NCBI RefSeq assembly: GCF_002563965.1
Contig: NZ_PDJF01000001.1
Span: 496,001 to 560,000 of the forward strand
Reading direction: 5' to 3'
Source of the DNA: Corynebacterium renale
GTDB taxonomy: Bacteria > Actinomycetota > Actinomycetes > Mycobacteriales > Mycobacteriaceae
DNA: 64,000 bases
Both the position numbers and the translations under genes were made by a program. Below are positions 17,455 to 25,907 of the stretch, in pieces (positions within the stretch are counted from its first letter, which is position 1; every line of letters begins with the position of its first letter). The notes under the pieces were generated by a model that saw nothing but the letters and a program-made list of their open reading frames with translations, ran no database searches and was not told the origin of the DNA.

Positions 17455-18291
17455 ATGAGTTCGAACGCTGAGACAGCGCCCCAGCCGCAGCGCCGGCGCG
17501 GGGAGGTCGTCGCGTTCTTTGACCTGGATAAAACCATCATTCATGCGTCCTCGGCGCACGCTTTTGGTAAGGACTTCATTTCCCACGGCGTGGTGTCGGC
17601 CAAAGAGGCGCTTATCTTATCGATTGCCCAGACCGGCTACATGATTTCCGGAGCCTCCGCGGAGACGATGGCGAACACCCGCGACCAGCTCGCCGGCCTC
17701 ATCGCCGGTAAATCCGTCGCTGACGTCCAGGCGATCGCCCAGGAAACCATCCACAACACGGTCATTCCCACTATCTATGCGGAGGCCCGCGACCTCATCG
17801 CCTTCCACCAAGACGCCGGCCACGACGTGGTCATCATTTCCGCGTCAGCAACGGACCTGGTGAAGCCGATCGCCCACGAACTTGGGGTACGCGATGTCGT
17901 CGCCACTGAGCTCGAAGTCCGCGACGGCAAGTACACCGGTGAGGTCCTCTTCTTTAACAAGGGCGACAAGAAGGCCGAGGCCATCACCGCGCTTGCCGAC
18001 GAACGCGGCTACAACCTAAACGCCAGTTTCGCCTATTCCGACGCCGCCACCGACATTCCCATGCTGGAACTCGTGGGCAACCCAGTTGCCGTGAATCCGG
18101 ATCGCCCCTTGAAGAAGCATGCCCTGGACAATGGGTGGGAGATCCGTACGTTCAAGAACCCAGAACCACTGTTCAGCGCCGCTGCTGTGAAGGAGGTCGG
18201 GATCGGCACCGGCGTCGTGGCAGGGATCGCGGCCGTCACCGCTGGGGCTCTGTGGTGGGCGGGGCGCCAAAAGCGTGAAGGTCCCGCCTGA
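17455..18291 (+). CDS. HAD-superfamily hydrolase, subfamily IB (SerB-like)
   Basis: Phosphatase-like protein of about 278 residues. HAD motif I is FFDLDKTII (nucleophile and general-acid Asp, DLDKT), motif II is VVIISASATDLV, a Lys follows in FFNKGDKKAEAI, and motif III is FAYSDAATDIPMLELVG. A C-terminal hydrophobic helix GTGVVAGIAAVTAGALWW suggests membrane anchoring. The start is uncertain: ATG 17446 or 17455 (MSSNAETAP) both fit the beginning of similarity; a longer frame would run through the hairpins and is rejected. Substrate unknown. Confidence 0.85.
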   Translation: MSSNAETAPQPQRRRGEVVAFFDLDKTIIHASSAHAFGKDFISHGVVSAKEALILSIAQTGYMISGASAETMANTRDQLAGLIAGKSVADVQAIAQETIHNTVIPTIYAEARDLIAFHQDAGHDVVIISASATDLVKPIAHELGVRDVVATELEVRDGKYTGEVLFFNKGDKKAEAITALADERGYNLNASFAYSDAATDIPMLELVGNPVAVNPDRPLKKHALDNGWEIRTFKNPEPLFSAAAVKEVGIGTGVVAGIAAVTAGALWWAGRQKREGPA

Positions 18292-18464
18292 CTGCCGCCG
18301 GGAAAACCACCGTGGCGTTGAAGGGTTGTGGCCGCGCCCAGTACACTGGTAGCCATTCGTCCAGTTAATCTGGGCTACGATAAGAAAGATAAGCGTCAAA
18401 GGTGCGTGGGGTGATTGCCCCGCGAGCCATGAAAACCAGCACATAAGTGGAGGAATCAATAACC

Positions 18465-18968
18465 GTGAGCACCAAGGACGGGTTTTTTACCGAAGGCGCT
18501 AAGACCTTTGAGCCCAAAGTAAATTCCATCCCCCTGTCGGATGTCGATGCCAGCACTGGGGACGAATCTTTAGGTACCCTGGTCAGCAACGCAACGTCCC
18601 AGATTTCCTCCCTGGTCCGTTCCGAGGTTGAGCTGGCCAAGACCGAGATTAGCGCTTCCGCCAAGAAGGCTGCCGTCGGTGGTGGCATGTTTGGTGTGGC
18701 TGGCGTTGTTGCTCTGTACAGCTCGTTCTTCTTCTTTTTCTTCGCCGCAGAACTGCTGGCTAACTGGCTTGAGCGTTGGGCTGCGTTCCTTATCGTGTTC
18801 GTCGTCATGCTGGTCCTCGCCGCGTTGATTGCCCTGATTGGCTGGCGCCAGGTCAAGAAGATGAAGACCCCGCAGCGCACCATCGACTCGGTTACCGAAC
18901 TGAAGAATTTGGTCCCAGGTAAGGCTGAAGAAAACCTGGAGTCCCGTAACCGCGGCCTCTACAGCTAG
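18465..18968 (+). CDS. Holin-X superfamily membrane protein
   Basis: A 167-residue protein of the 'putative actinobacterial Holin-X, holin superfamily III' type (Rv3669 position). It has an amphipathic N-terminal half with SLVRSEVELAKTEISASAKK, then two hydrophobic segments (GMFGVAGVVALYSSFFFFFFAAELLA and AAFLIVFVVMLVLAALIALIGW). The GTG start at 18465 follows GGAGGA with good spacing. Despite the name there is no evidence of lysis; these proteins are ordinary chromosomal genes beside ephE/marP-like genes. Confidence 0.82.
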   Translation: MSTKDGFFTEGAKTFEPKVNSIPLSDVDASTGDESLGTLVSNATSQISSLVRSEVELAKTEISASAKKAAVGGGMFGVAGVVALYSSFFFFFFAAELLANWLERWAAFLIVFVVMLVLAALIALIGWRQVKKMKTPQRTIDSVTELKNLVPGKAEENLESRNRGLYS

Positions 18969-18990
18969 GCCCCGCTACTTCAGACTCACG

Positions 18991-19914
18991 ATGGCTCATC
19001 GAATCCCCGGGTACGGGCACTTATCCCCGTCTACCGTGCTTTTCGATGGGTCATTTTCTCATTCCATGCTCCACGTGCGCGGCATTCGCCTCCACGCAGC
19101 CCAGGCCGGGAAACCCACCGACCCATTGATCCTGCTCCTCCACTCAGGGTTCGGTGGCTGGTGGGATTACCAGAAGGTGATTGCGCCACTGGCGGGGGCA
19201 GGTTTCCACGTCGCCGCGATTGACCTGCGCGGGTATGGTGCTTCGGATAAGCCACCGCACGTCGCGGGTGGTTTCACGTACGACGTCCGCACCGTCGCCG
19301 GCGACATCACCGGCATTATCCGCTCCCTCGGGCACAGCAGCGCAACCCTCGTCGGCGCTGATGTGGGCGGCGCGGTGGCGTGGTGTGTTGCCGGGGCGTA
19401 TCCGGAGGTCGTCGATAAGCTGGTTTCTGTGTCGGCGGCGCACCCCCAGGACCTGCGCCGGATTGTGTTCCGCCGGCCGTGGTTGTCACCGGGGACTGTG
19501 GTGCGGCATTGGGTGTCGCGCGTCCGGTGGCTGGCGCCGCGGCTAGTTTCGGAGCGGGCTTATCAGACTGCGACGCGAGTCGCTACAGCTTCGTCTTTCC
19601 ACACCACCGCGGCCTGCGAGGAGACTATTGCAACACGTATCCGCGCCGGCGGGATCAGTGGCGTGCGGGCGCATTCCCCGCGTATTCACCGCCTGCTCAC
19701 CGGCATTGTTCCCCTGAAGTGGCAGCGTGACGTGGTCTCCTGCCCGGTCCTCTACATTCACCCGCGCACCGGCTTGTGGCGGACTGTGGCGAAGCACGCT
19801 TCTCGACGCACCTCCGGCCCCACCACCGTGACGTCTATCCCCGGCGCACAGGACCTGCCCATGTTGGAGGATCCTGCAGGGTTCGTATCGACTGTTCTTG
19901 GGTGGCTGGACTAG
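18991..19914 (+). CDS. Alpha/beta hydrolase, epoxide hydrolase-like
   Basis: A 307-residue alpha/beta hydrolase in the position of Rv3670 (EphE). The oxyanion strand is LILLLHSGFGGWWDY, and the nucleophile elbow is VGADVGGAVAW with Asp as nucleophile, as in epoxide hydrolases and haloalkane dehalogenases. The region where the catalytic His is expected near the C-terminus reads IPGAQDLPMLEDP, with Gln-Asp where GH is usual, so activity is doubtful. There are 22 bp between it and the preceding holin-like gene, so cotranscription is likely. Confidence 0.8.
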   Translation: MAHRIPGYGHLSPSTVLFDGSFSHSMLHVRGIRLHAAQAGKPTDPLILLLHSGFGGWWDYQKVIAPLAGAGFHVAAIDLRGYGASDKPPHVAGGFTYDVRTVAGDITGIIRSLGHSSATLVGADVGGAVAWCVAGAYPEVVDKLVSVSAAHPQDLRRIVFRRPWLSPGTVVRHWVSRVRWLAPRLVSERAYQTATRVATASSFHTTAACEETIATRIRAGGISGVRAHSPRIHRLLTGIVPLKWQRDVVSCPVLYIHPRTGLWRTVAKHASRRTSGPTTVTSIPGAQDLPMLEDPAGFVSTVLGWLD

Positions 19915-19930
19915 GGGCGGCAGCAAAACC

Positions 19931-21130
19931 CTACTGCGCCACGCATTCCGCGGTGCCGACGGGCTGTGTGAGCATGTTTACGTCGCCAATCTGCGAGAGT
20001 ACTTCGCGTGCGGTGAGCACGTATCCGGTGTCGGTGGCGTCGACTGCCGCGCCGAAGACGACGCCGAGGACGTCGCCGTTGGCGTCGACCATCGGCCCGC
20101 CGGAGTTGCCCTCGCGGATGGATCCGCGGACGGTGTAGGCCTCGCGTTCGACGCGGTCGTTGGCGTAGATGTCGGGTCCGGCGATGGTGAGGACGTCGCG
20201 GACGCGTGCCGGGGCGGCTTCGAAGGGTCCGGAGGCGGGGAAGCCCATGACTACCGCATCTTGGCCGGTCACTGCGCGTTCTTCGGCCCATTTCAGGGCG
20301 GGTAAGCCGAGGTCGGGGGCGTAGAGCACGGCGATGTCGACGTGGGGGTTGTAGTAGACCACGTCCGCTTGGCGCATCCCGATCGTGGTGTCTAGGGTGA
20401 CGGCGGAGGCACCGGCGACGACGTGCGCGTTGGTGATCACGTAGTCGTCGGCGGTGACGAACCCGGAGCCCATGAGCCGGCGACGGCACGAGGGAGCTTC
20501 GCTGACCACGTGGATCACGGATGGGCGCAGTTCCTCGACGAGGAGCCGGTCGGCGACTTTGATGTTCGGGGCTTCGACCTGGGGCGATTTGCTGGCGTCG
20601 TAGGGGCTGACCAGCGGTGGCAGGCCGGTGTCGGAAAGGAGTGCGGAAACGGAAGCCGGCGCGTCCTTCCACGTTTCGGGTACCGCGCGGTTGATGCCGC
20701 CGAGCACTGTGGAGGAATGAATTCCGGCCGCTACGTTGCCGCCGATGCCCGTCGCAAGTGGGGTGGCAATGAACCAGGCAACCAGCATCGCAACAGCGGT
20801 CTGGAAGACGGCGCCGAATGAGGAGTCGAGGACCCGTAGGAATCGGCCGCGCACGCCTTGGCGCAGGGTACTTCCCAGCACGCCACCGACCACGTTGCCG
20901 AGTGCCACGAGCAGGATAAACAGCCCAAGGGCCAGCACGAAGCGCAGCGCCACCGAATCGGTCCAGCGCAGCACCACGGGCAGAAGTCCCGCGGCGACGA
21001 GCAGACCTGCGACGACACCGATCGTCGAGAGGATCGAGGACACGGCACCGCTGCGGTACCCGCTGATTGCTGCAAGCAGGAAGACAGCGACCAAGATGAT
21101 GTCGACGATGAGGGCTGCGGTCACGTGCAC
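19931..21130 (-). CDS. marP: Membrane-anchored acid-resistance serine protease MarP
   Basis: A 399-residue protein with four N-terminal membrane helices of the CvpA/colicin V production type (residues ~1-160) and a C-terminal trypsin-like protease domain. The catalytic triad is visible as His in VITNAHVVAG, Asp in VDIAVLYAP and Ser in GNSGGPMVDANG. A Cys before the protease domain (SCRRRLMGSGFV) and another at the extreme C-terminus (GTAECVAQ) match the MarP disulfide pair. Mycobacterial MarP (Rv3671c) protects against acid and oxidative stress. The adjacent genes follow the Rv3671c-Rv3674c order. Confidence 0.92.
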   Translation of the reverse strand: MHVTAALIVDIILVAVFLLAAISGYRSGAVSSILSTIGVVAGLLVAAGLLPVVLRWTDSVALRFVLALGLFILLVALGNVVGGVLGSTLRQGVRGRFLRVLDSSFGAVFQTAVAMLVAWFIATPLATGIGGNVAAGIHSSTVLGGINRAVPETWKDAPASVSALLSDTGLPPLVSPYDASKSPQVEAPNIKVADRLLVEELRPSVIHVVSEAPSCRRRLMGSGFVTADDYVITNAHVVAGASAVTLDTTIGMRQADVVYYNPHVDIAVLYAPDLGLPALKWAEERAVTGQDAVVMGFPASGPFEAAPARVRDVLTIAGPDIYANDRVEREAYTVRGSIREGNSGGPMVDANGDVLGVVFGAAVDATDTGYVLTAREVLSQIGDVNMLTQPVGTAECVAQ

Positions 21131-21161
21131 GTCACTTTCGCGGGGGTGGTTAGGATCGGTC

Positions 21162-21926
21162 TTACTTTAGTTCAGGTTCGTGTTTTTCGTTGTTACGGGA
21201 GCGCGCGAGCGCGTCCGGCAGGTCCACCGTGGGGCCGCCGTCCCAGGCGGGTGCCCATCCGGCGTTGCGGAGGATGGCGTCCACGACGACGGCCGTGAAT
21301 CCCCACAGCAAGTACCCGTTGACCCAGAATGCGGGGCCGGACCATTTTCCCCACCGCACGGTCAGCCGGTTGTCCGGGTTGATGAGCTCGCGGATGGGGA
21401 TGGTGAAGACGTCATCGGTTTCCTCCGGACTGTGTTCCCCGGTGCGCGCGGGCGTATGCCAGTGAGCCACGACCGGATGCACGGGGAAGGAAGTGGAGCG
21501 TACGGGCACGGGTGTCAGTTGGGCGATCGGGGTCACGGCGTGCCGGTCGAGGCCGGTTTCTTCCCAAGCTTCGCGCAGGGCTGCATCGACTACTGACGTA
21601 TCCTCCGGGTCTATGCCGCCACCCGGAAAGGCGAGCTGGCCGGCGTGCGAACGCATGGTGGGTGCGCGGTGGAGCATAAGGACGCGGGCGTCGTCGGGAA
21701 GCGTGTGCGTGTCCCCGCTCCCCCAGATGGCCACGAGCACCGCGGCCTTGCGGGGAGCGTCCTCGTCGGCGCGGATGCCCATGACGTTGCGCACGTGGGC
21801 GCCCACGTTCCCGGCGGCGGCTGCGCGGACGAGTTCACGCATCCACGGCGGCGCGGCGTGGGGTTGTAGCGTGGTGTTTTCCCCGGGGTGGTCGGGCGGG
21901 TAGTCGCCGACAAGTCGGTGTGGCAT
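21162..21926 (-). CDS. Nudix CoA pyrophosphatase
   Basis: A 254-residue Nudix hydrolase of the NudL/CoA pyrophosphatase type, which hydrolyses CoA to 3',5'-ADP and phosphopantetheine. The CoA-specific stretch VLMLHRAPTMRSHAGQLAFP precedes the Nudix box GGGIDPEDTSVVDAALREAW, which ends EETGL. It lies between marP and the TlpA-like gene on the same strand, with 3 bp to the upstream gene, so it is in the nth-tlpA-nudL-marP operon. Confidence 0.88.
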   Translation of the reverse strand: MPHRLVGDYPPDHPGENTTLQPHAAPPWMRELVRAAAAGNVGAHVRNVMGIRADEDAPRKAAVLVAIWGSGDTHTLPDDARVLMLHRAPTMRSHAGQLAFPGGGIDPEDTSVVDAALREAWEETGLDRHAVTPIAQLTPVPVRSTSFPVHPVVAHWHTPARTGEHSPEETDDVFTIPIRELINPDNRLTVRWGKWSGPAFWVNGYLLWGFTAVVVDAILRNAGWAPAWDGGPTVDLPDALARSRNNEKHEPELK

Positions 21927-21929
21927 GGG

Positions 21930-22487
21930 CTACACCACCTCGGCTACGGCTGCTGCGATGTCCGCGGCTGATTCGAAGGCACGCGGGAACATGGCGACCA
22001 GGTTGCCGTCGCGAAGCACCACGGTGATGGGCACTACCCCGGGCAGGGCGTAGCGGGCGGCGAACGCGCCATCTTCGTCCTGGAAGGAGGGCAGGTCCAC
22101 GCCGAGTTCGTTGAGCAGGGCGGCACCGCCCACCCCAGCACGGTCGGCGTGCACGCCCACGACGTGGTATTCCGGGTGCTCGTCAGCAAATTCCTGCAGG
22201 TAGGGCAATTCGTCCCGGCAGGGCGCGCACCACCAGGCCCACACGTTCACCACGACCGGCTTGGAGTCCTGCGTCCCCGTCACCTCCCCGCCGAGGCACG
22301 GCAGGTCAATGCCCACGTCGGAGCAGTCTGGTCGCTTCTCGACGACCACCTCCGGCGACGCCTCCTGCGCTGCGGTGGTCTCCTGCGGGCCGTTCACGGT
22401 CTCGAGCATCCGGGGCACGAGCAGTATAAGAAGTGCCGCGACGAGGCACACCGCGACGACGTATCCGGCGATGACCTTATTTTTCAT
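21930..22487 (-). CDS. TlpA/ResA-like membrane-anchored thioredoxin
   Basis: A 185-residue protein with an N-terminal membrane anchor (VIAGYVVAVCLVAALLILLVP) and a periplasmic-side thioredoxin fold. The redox motif is WCAPC in VNVWAWWCAPCRDELPYLQE, with cis-Pro region ALPGVVPITVVL. An extra Cys pair precedes the domain (CSDVGIDLPCLGG). The start is ATG 22487 (MKNKVIAG); it overlaps the nth 3' end by 11 bp. It corresponds to Rv3673c. Confidence 0.88.
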   Translation of the reverse strand: MKNKVIAGYVVAVCLVAALLILLVPRMLETVNGPQETTAAQEASPEVVVEKRPDCSDVGIDLPCLGGEVTGTQDSKPVVVNVWAWWCAPCRDELPYLQEFADEHPEYHVVGVHADRAGVGGAALLNELGVDLPSFQDEDGAFAARYALPGVVPITVVLRDGNLVAMFPRAFESAADIAAAVAEVV

Positions 22488-23289
22488 AGTGGCGGTCCTC
22501 CTCCCGTGCGGCCGCGACGAGTTCTTCTGCCCGGTCCCCTGTGACCAGCTTTTCTGCCTCAACCGGATCGGCGGGGCCTTCCAGCCCGAAGGACGGGCAG
22601 TCCGCGGCGATTACGCAGGCCCCGCAGGCAGCCTTCCGCGAGTGGCAGACGCGCCGGCCTTGGAAAATCATGCGGTGGGAGAACATGGTCCACTCCCGCT
22701 TCTCGATGAGTTCCGCCAAATCCTTCTCGACGGCCACGGGGTCCTCATTCTCCGTAAGCTGCAACCGGCGCGCAAGCCTTCCGACGTGCGTATCGATGGT
22801 CAGCCCCGGGTAGCCAAACGCATTGCCGCGGACCACGTGCGCCGTTTTACGCCCCACGCCCGGGAGCGCTACCAGTGATTCCATGTCTTCTGGTACTTCC
22901 CCGCCGTGTTCGGTAGCGAGCACGTGGCCCAATCCCACAATATTTTTGGCTTTCGCCCGGTAGAAGCCGGTGGGCCGAATGATTTCTTCGACTTCCTCAA
23001 TGTTCGCCTCGCCTAGTGCTTCCGGTGTGGGGTACGCGGCGAAGAGTGCGGGGGTGATGCTGTTGACGCGCACGTCCGTCGTCTGTGCAGAAAGTACTGT
23101 GGCCACGAGCAGTTCGAACGCATTGTTAAAGTCCAGCTCGCAGTGGGCATCGGGGTGCACCCACTCCAGCGTCCGGTTGATTCGCCGCGCGCGCCGCACC
23201 CGGGCTAGCTGCGATTCTCCGCGCGCTGCTGGGTGCTTGCCCGGCGCGTGCGGGGTGGGACGAGTCAGTGTGGAAGCCATGCCAGCCAT
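22477..23289 (-). CDS. nth: Endonuclease III (base-excision repair glycosylase/lyase)
   Basis: Removes oxidised pyrimidines and nicks the AP site. The helix-hairpin-helix GPD motif is LPGVGRKTAHVVRGNAFGYPG followed by TIDTHVGRLARRL, giving the catalytic Lys (GRKTA) and Asp (DTHV). A 4Fe-4S cluster is encoded by CHSRKAACGACVIAADC (C-x6-C-x2-C-x5-C). The start is ATG 23289 or 23280; an N-terminal basic extension (~30 residues) is usual in actinobacteria. It is the first gene of the minus-strand operon and diverges from the small ORF and glxR. Confidence 0.96.
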   Translation of the reverse strand: MAGMASTLTRPTPHAPGKHPAARGESQLARVRRARRINRTLEWVHPDAHCELDFNNAFELLVATVLSAQTTDVRVNSITPALFAAYPTPEALGEANIEEVEEIIRPTGFYRAKAKNIVGLGHVLATEHGGEVPEDMESLVALPGVGRKTAHVVRGNAFGYPGLTIDTHVGRLARRLQLTENEDPVAVEKDLAELIEKREWTMFSHRMIFQGRRVCHSRKAACGACVIAADCPSFGLEGPADPVEAEKLVTGDRAEELVAAAREEDRHYEK

Positions 23290-23332
23290 CTTAACTATCG
23301 ACCCAGACATAGCAGGGAGTAGATTGAGTGCC

Positions 23333-23449
23333 ATGTTCTACGTCGTCGTTATCGCGCTACCGATCCTGCTTGGCCTCTTCATGACCGGCATGGAGAAATT
23401 GGAGGCCAAAGTGCTCCCCCGCCGCGCTGAACCCACCACCACCGCGTAA
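23333..23449 (+). CDS. Small single-helix membrane protein (38 aa)
   Basis: An open frame from ATG 23333 gives 38 residues: hydrophobic MFYVVVIALPILLGLFMTGM, then a basic tail EKLEAKVLPRR and a Thr-rich end. A GGGAG ribosome-binding site sits ~15 bases upstream. It lies between the divergent nth and glxR starts. Composition (one membrane helix with basic cytoplasmic end) supports a real small protein, but I cannot confirm conservation. Confidence 0.55.
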   Translation: MFYVVVIALPILLGLFMTGMEKLEAKVLPRRAEPTTTA

Positions 23450-23465
23450 AACCGTCCATTTGTCC

Positions 23466-23481
23466 TGTGACAAATTTGGCA
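23466..23481 (+). promoter_or_regulatory. Candidate GlxR operator before glxR
   Basis: TGTGACAAATTTGGCA resembles the GlxR consensus TGTGA-N6-TCACA: a perfect left half and two mismatches in the right half. A TAGACT -10-like element follows at 23512-23517, so the site would be centred about 50 bp before the transcript start. Autoregulation of glxR is known in C. glutamicum; the match here is imperfect. Confidence 0.4.
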
Positions 23482-23614
23482 CCAAACATGCATTAGTGAC
23501 CCTTTTAACGCTAGACTTGCGTTAGCTAGCCCACATCCGGGCGAAAACGAAGAGGAGAGGCAACCGGCGTACACCGGAGAGCCTCACCATGTGAAACTCG
23601 AAGGAGTAAAGCAA

Positions 23615-24298
23615 GTGGAAGCAGTTCAGGAGATCCTGTCCCGCGCCGGCATTTTTCAGGGTGTTGACCCCGAGGCAGTGCGCAACCTCATCGAAGACAT
23701 GCAGACGGTCCGCTACCCGCGCGGTACCACGATTTTCGACGAAGGCGAGCCCGGCGACCGCTTGTTCATCATCACCCAAGGCAAGGTGAAGCTGGCACGC
23801 CACTCCAACGACGGCCGCGAGAACCTGCTCACCGTCATGGGCCCATCCGACATGTTCGGTGAATTGTCCATCTTCGATCCGGGCCCACGTACGTCCTCGG
23901 CGGTGTGCGTTACCGAAGTTCACGCCGCCACCATGGATTCGCAGATGCTGCGCGACTGGGTCACCGCGCACCCGGAAATCGCCCAGCAGCTGCTGCGCGT
24001 CCTGGCTCGTCGCCTGCGCCGCACGAACGCATCGTTGGCAGACCTCATCTTTACCGACGTTCCCGGCCGCGTCGCTAAGACTCTGCTGCAGCTGGCGAAC
24101 CGTTTCGGCTCCCAGGAAGGTGCTGCGCTGCGCGTCAACCATGACCTGACGCAGGAAGAAATTGCGCAGTTGGTCGGCGCTTCACGTGAAACCGTGAACA
24201 AGGCCCTGGCAACCTTCGCCCAGCGTGGTTGGATTCGCTTGGAGGGCAAGTCCGTGCTCATCATAGACACCGAGCACCTGGCTCGCCGCGCACGTTAG
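23615..24298 (+). CDS. glxR: cAMP-binding CRP/FNR-type global regulator GlxR
   Basis: A 227-residue CRP-family regulator, the same length as C. glutamicum GlxR. The cAMP-binding domain contains [17 protein letters not shown] and the phosphate-binding cassette [17 protein letters not shown]; the C-terminal helix-turn-helix is [22 protein letters not shown]. The start is GTG 23615 ([12 protein letters not shown]), supported by GAAGGAG nine bases upstream; an in-frame GTG at 23591 is too far upstream. It regulates hundreds of genes in corynebacteria according to cAMP level, which would be set by the cyclase at the start of the window. Confidence 0.97.
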   Translation: MEAVQEILSRAGIFQGVDPEAVRNLIEDMQTVRYPRGTTIFDEGEPGDRLFIITQGKVKLARHSNDGRENLLTVMGPSDMFGELSIFDPGPRTSSAVCVTEVHAATMDSQMLRDWVTAHPEIAQQLLRVLARRLRRTNASLADLIFTDVPGRVAKTLLQLANRFGSQEGAALRVNHDLTQEEIAQLVGASRETVNKALATFAQRGWIRLEGKSVLIIDTEHLARRAR

Positions 24299-24309
24299 AG
24301 AGCAACGCG

Positions 24310-24341
24310 AAAGGGCCGGCACCGTGTGGTGCCGGCCCTTT
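24310..24341. terminator. Bidirectional terminator between glxR and the MBL gene
   Basis: A perfect 14-bp stem, AAAGGGCCGGCACC / GGTGCCGGCCCTTT, with a 4-nt loop, placed between the convergent genes. A/T ends on both sides allow it to work in either direction. Confidence 0.9.
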
Positions 24342-24350
24342 GTATAGCGT

Positions 24351-25175
24351 TTAGGATTCCTTGGATTCCAGGTACCGCAGTGCCACGCGCGTGGACTGCT
24401 CGGCAGCGCCGCGGAGGACGGGATCGACGTCGTCATACATGAGGTCAATCATTTCCTGCAGGTCGATGTCCTTGCCGTGCTCTGCCCAGACGTCGCGAAT
24501 CTGCTGGAGGCGGTACTCGCGGCGGTCAATGTACTTGCGGGCAAATGGGGCCAGGTCAGGAGCGTCCGGGCCGTGACCTGGGAGAAGCGGGATACCAGCA
24601 CCGCGTTCTTCGAGCATGTGCAGGGTTTCTAGATACTTGCCCAAGTCACCATTCGTTTCGGAGATCATGGTGGTGTGGCGGCCCGCGATGGTATCGCCGG
24701 TAATGATGCCCTCGAGTTCAGACTCGTGCGGCACGCCCGACCAGACGAAGAAGCATGCACTGTCATTGGTGTGGCCAGGGGATGCGACGACCTCAATCTG
24801 CGGGGTTACACCCTCCACCGTGATGATTTCGCCGTCAACGAGTGGTTCGCCACCACCGTGGCACGAGCTCGGATCGAAGGCCCGGACTGGAGCGTTGGTC
24901 AGTTGGCGGAAACGGTGCGCACCGTCGGCGTGATCGTGGTGCCGGTGCGTGAGCAGCGTCAGCGCGACTTCCCCCTCCCCGGCTTTCGCGTGCAGTACGT
25001 TGAGGTGGCCCTCATCCTCGGGGCCTGGATCAACGACGATCGCGCGGGTATCACCCTCAGCGCGAATTACCCACGAATTTGTACCTTCCAACGCCGCGTA
25101 ACTTGGGTTGGGGCACAACACCACACCCACAGACTTAGTTACGGGACGAAGCTGACTATAAGCAGGATGCTCCAT
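24351..25175 (-). CDS. Metallo-beta-lactamase fold hydrolase (LACTB2-like)
   Basis: A 274-residue MBL-fold enzyme. The metal motif is LLTHRHHDHADGA (HxHxDH), with further ligands in VASPGHTNDSACF, GIITGDTIAG (Asp) and LLPGHGPD (His). A C-terminal winged-helix-like region (RREYRLQQIRDVWAEHGKDI) is typical of the LACTB2/Rv3677c group, whose members are ribonuclease-like. The substrate is unknown. It converges on glxR. Confidence 0.88.
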   Translation of the reverse strand: MEHPAYSQLRPVTKSVGVVLCPNPSYAALEGTNSWVIRAEGDTRAIVVDPGPEDEGHLNVLHAKAGEGEVALTLLTHRHHDHADGAHRFRQLTNAPVRAFDPSSCHGGGEPLVDGEIITVEGVTPQIEVVASPGHTNDSACFFVWSGVPHESELEGIITGDTIAGRHTTMISETNGDLGKYLETLHMLEERGAGIPLLPGHGPDAPDLAPFARKYIDRREYRLQQIRDVWAEHGKDIDLQEMIDLMYDDVDPVLRGAAEQSTRVALRYLESKES

Positions 25176-25240
25176 GGCCCCCAGCTTAGCGTGTACGCGG
25201 TGGTGGGGCTACACCCACCACCGCGTTAGTACCCCCGAAA

Positions 25241-25699
25241 TTAGTTAGCGACCTCGACGATTACTTCTACCTCGACGGGTGCGTCGAGGGGGAGTTCAGC
25301 CACGCCGACGGCCGAACGGACGTGCACGCCCGCATCCCCGAAGATTTCGCCCATCAGTTCCGAAGCACCATTAGCAACAGCCGGCTGACCGTGGAAGTCC
25401 GGCGCGGAAGAAACAAAAACGGTCAGCTTGGCCACGCGTGTGATCGCGTCAAGGCCGACGACCCCATCGATGGCCGCCAACGCATTCAGCGCCGCGGTAC
25501 GTGCGTAGCTGTATGCATCCTCGGGGCTAATTTCTGCACCTACCTGGCCGGTGGCCGGCAGGGAGCCGTCGATAAGCGGGAGCTGACCCGACGTCCACAC
25601 CTGGTTGCCGAATTGTGCAGCAGGGATGTAGGCGGCGACAGGCTTGGCTACGGCTGGGAGTTCGATGCCCAGCTCGGAGAGTTTCGCGGTCCAGGACAT
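25241..25699 (-). CDS. ridA: RidA/YjgF/UK114 family protein
   Basis: A 152-residue Rid protein, a small trimeric enzyme group that hydrolyses reactive enamine/imine intermediates. Landmarks are PVAAYIPAAQFGNQVWTSGQ near the N-terminus and the late segment GVHVRSAVGVAELPLDAPVEVEVIVEV with the conserved RxxVGVxxLP-type motif (Arg needed for substrate carboxylate in active members). Its ATG overlaps the stop of the DUF4177 gene (TAATG). Confidence 0.9.
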   Translation of the reverse strand: MSWTAKLSELGIELPAVAKPVAAYIPAAQFGNQVWTSGQLPLIDGSLPATGQVGAEISPEDAYSYARTAALNALAAIDGVVGLDAITRVAKLTVFVSSAPDFHGQPAVANGASELMGEIFGDAGVHVRSAVGVAELPLDAPVEVEVIVEVAN

Positions 25700-25854
25700 T
25701 ACTGCACCTCGCGCTTCATGTAGGCGACAGTGTTATCCGGGTTCGGGCCGGGGGTTACGGCGACGAGCTCCCAGCCGTCCTCACCCCAGGAGTCCAGGAT
25801 TTGCTTCGTTGCGTGGCTGAGCAGTGGCACAGTTACGTATTCCCATTTAGTCAT
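25699..25854 (-). CDS. DUF4177 small protein (51 aa)
   Basis: A short frame from ATG 25854 to TAA at 25701-25699 encodes 51 residues, including MTKWEYVTVPLL, the DUF4177 core WGEDGWELVAV and a basic end KREVQ. It matches Rv3678A in length and position beside RidA. Its stop overlaps the ridA start by one base (TAATG), so the pair is translationally coupled. Function unknown. Confidence 0.85.
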   Translation of the reverse strand: MTKWEYVTVPLLSHATKQILDSWGEDGWELVAVTPGPNPDNTVAYMKREVQ

Positions 25855-25907
25855 GGCACCACTGTAGCCAGACCGTGGCGCTTACGTCCACGGTTTCCTG
25901 CAATTAC

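Noticed and set aside
18465..18968. Prophage lysis gene (holin)
   Set aside because: The Holin-X family name is misleading; there are no phage genes nearby, and the locus has the conserved mycobacterial/corynebacterial order.
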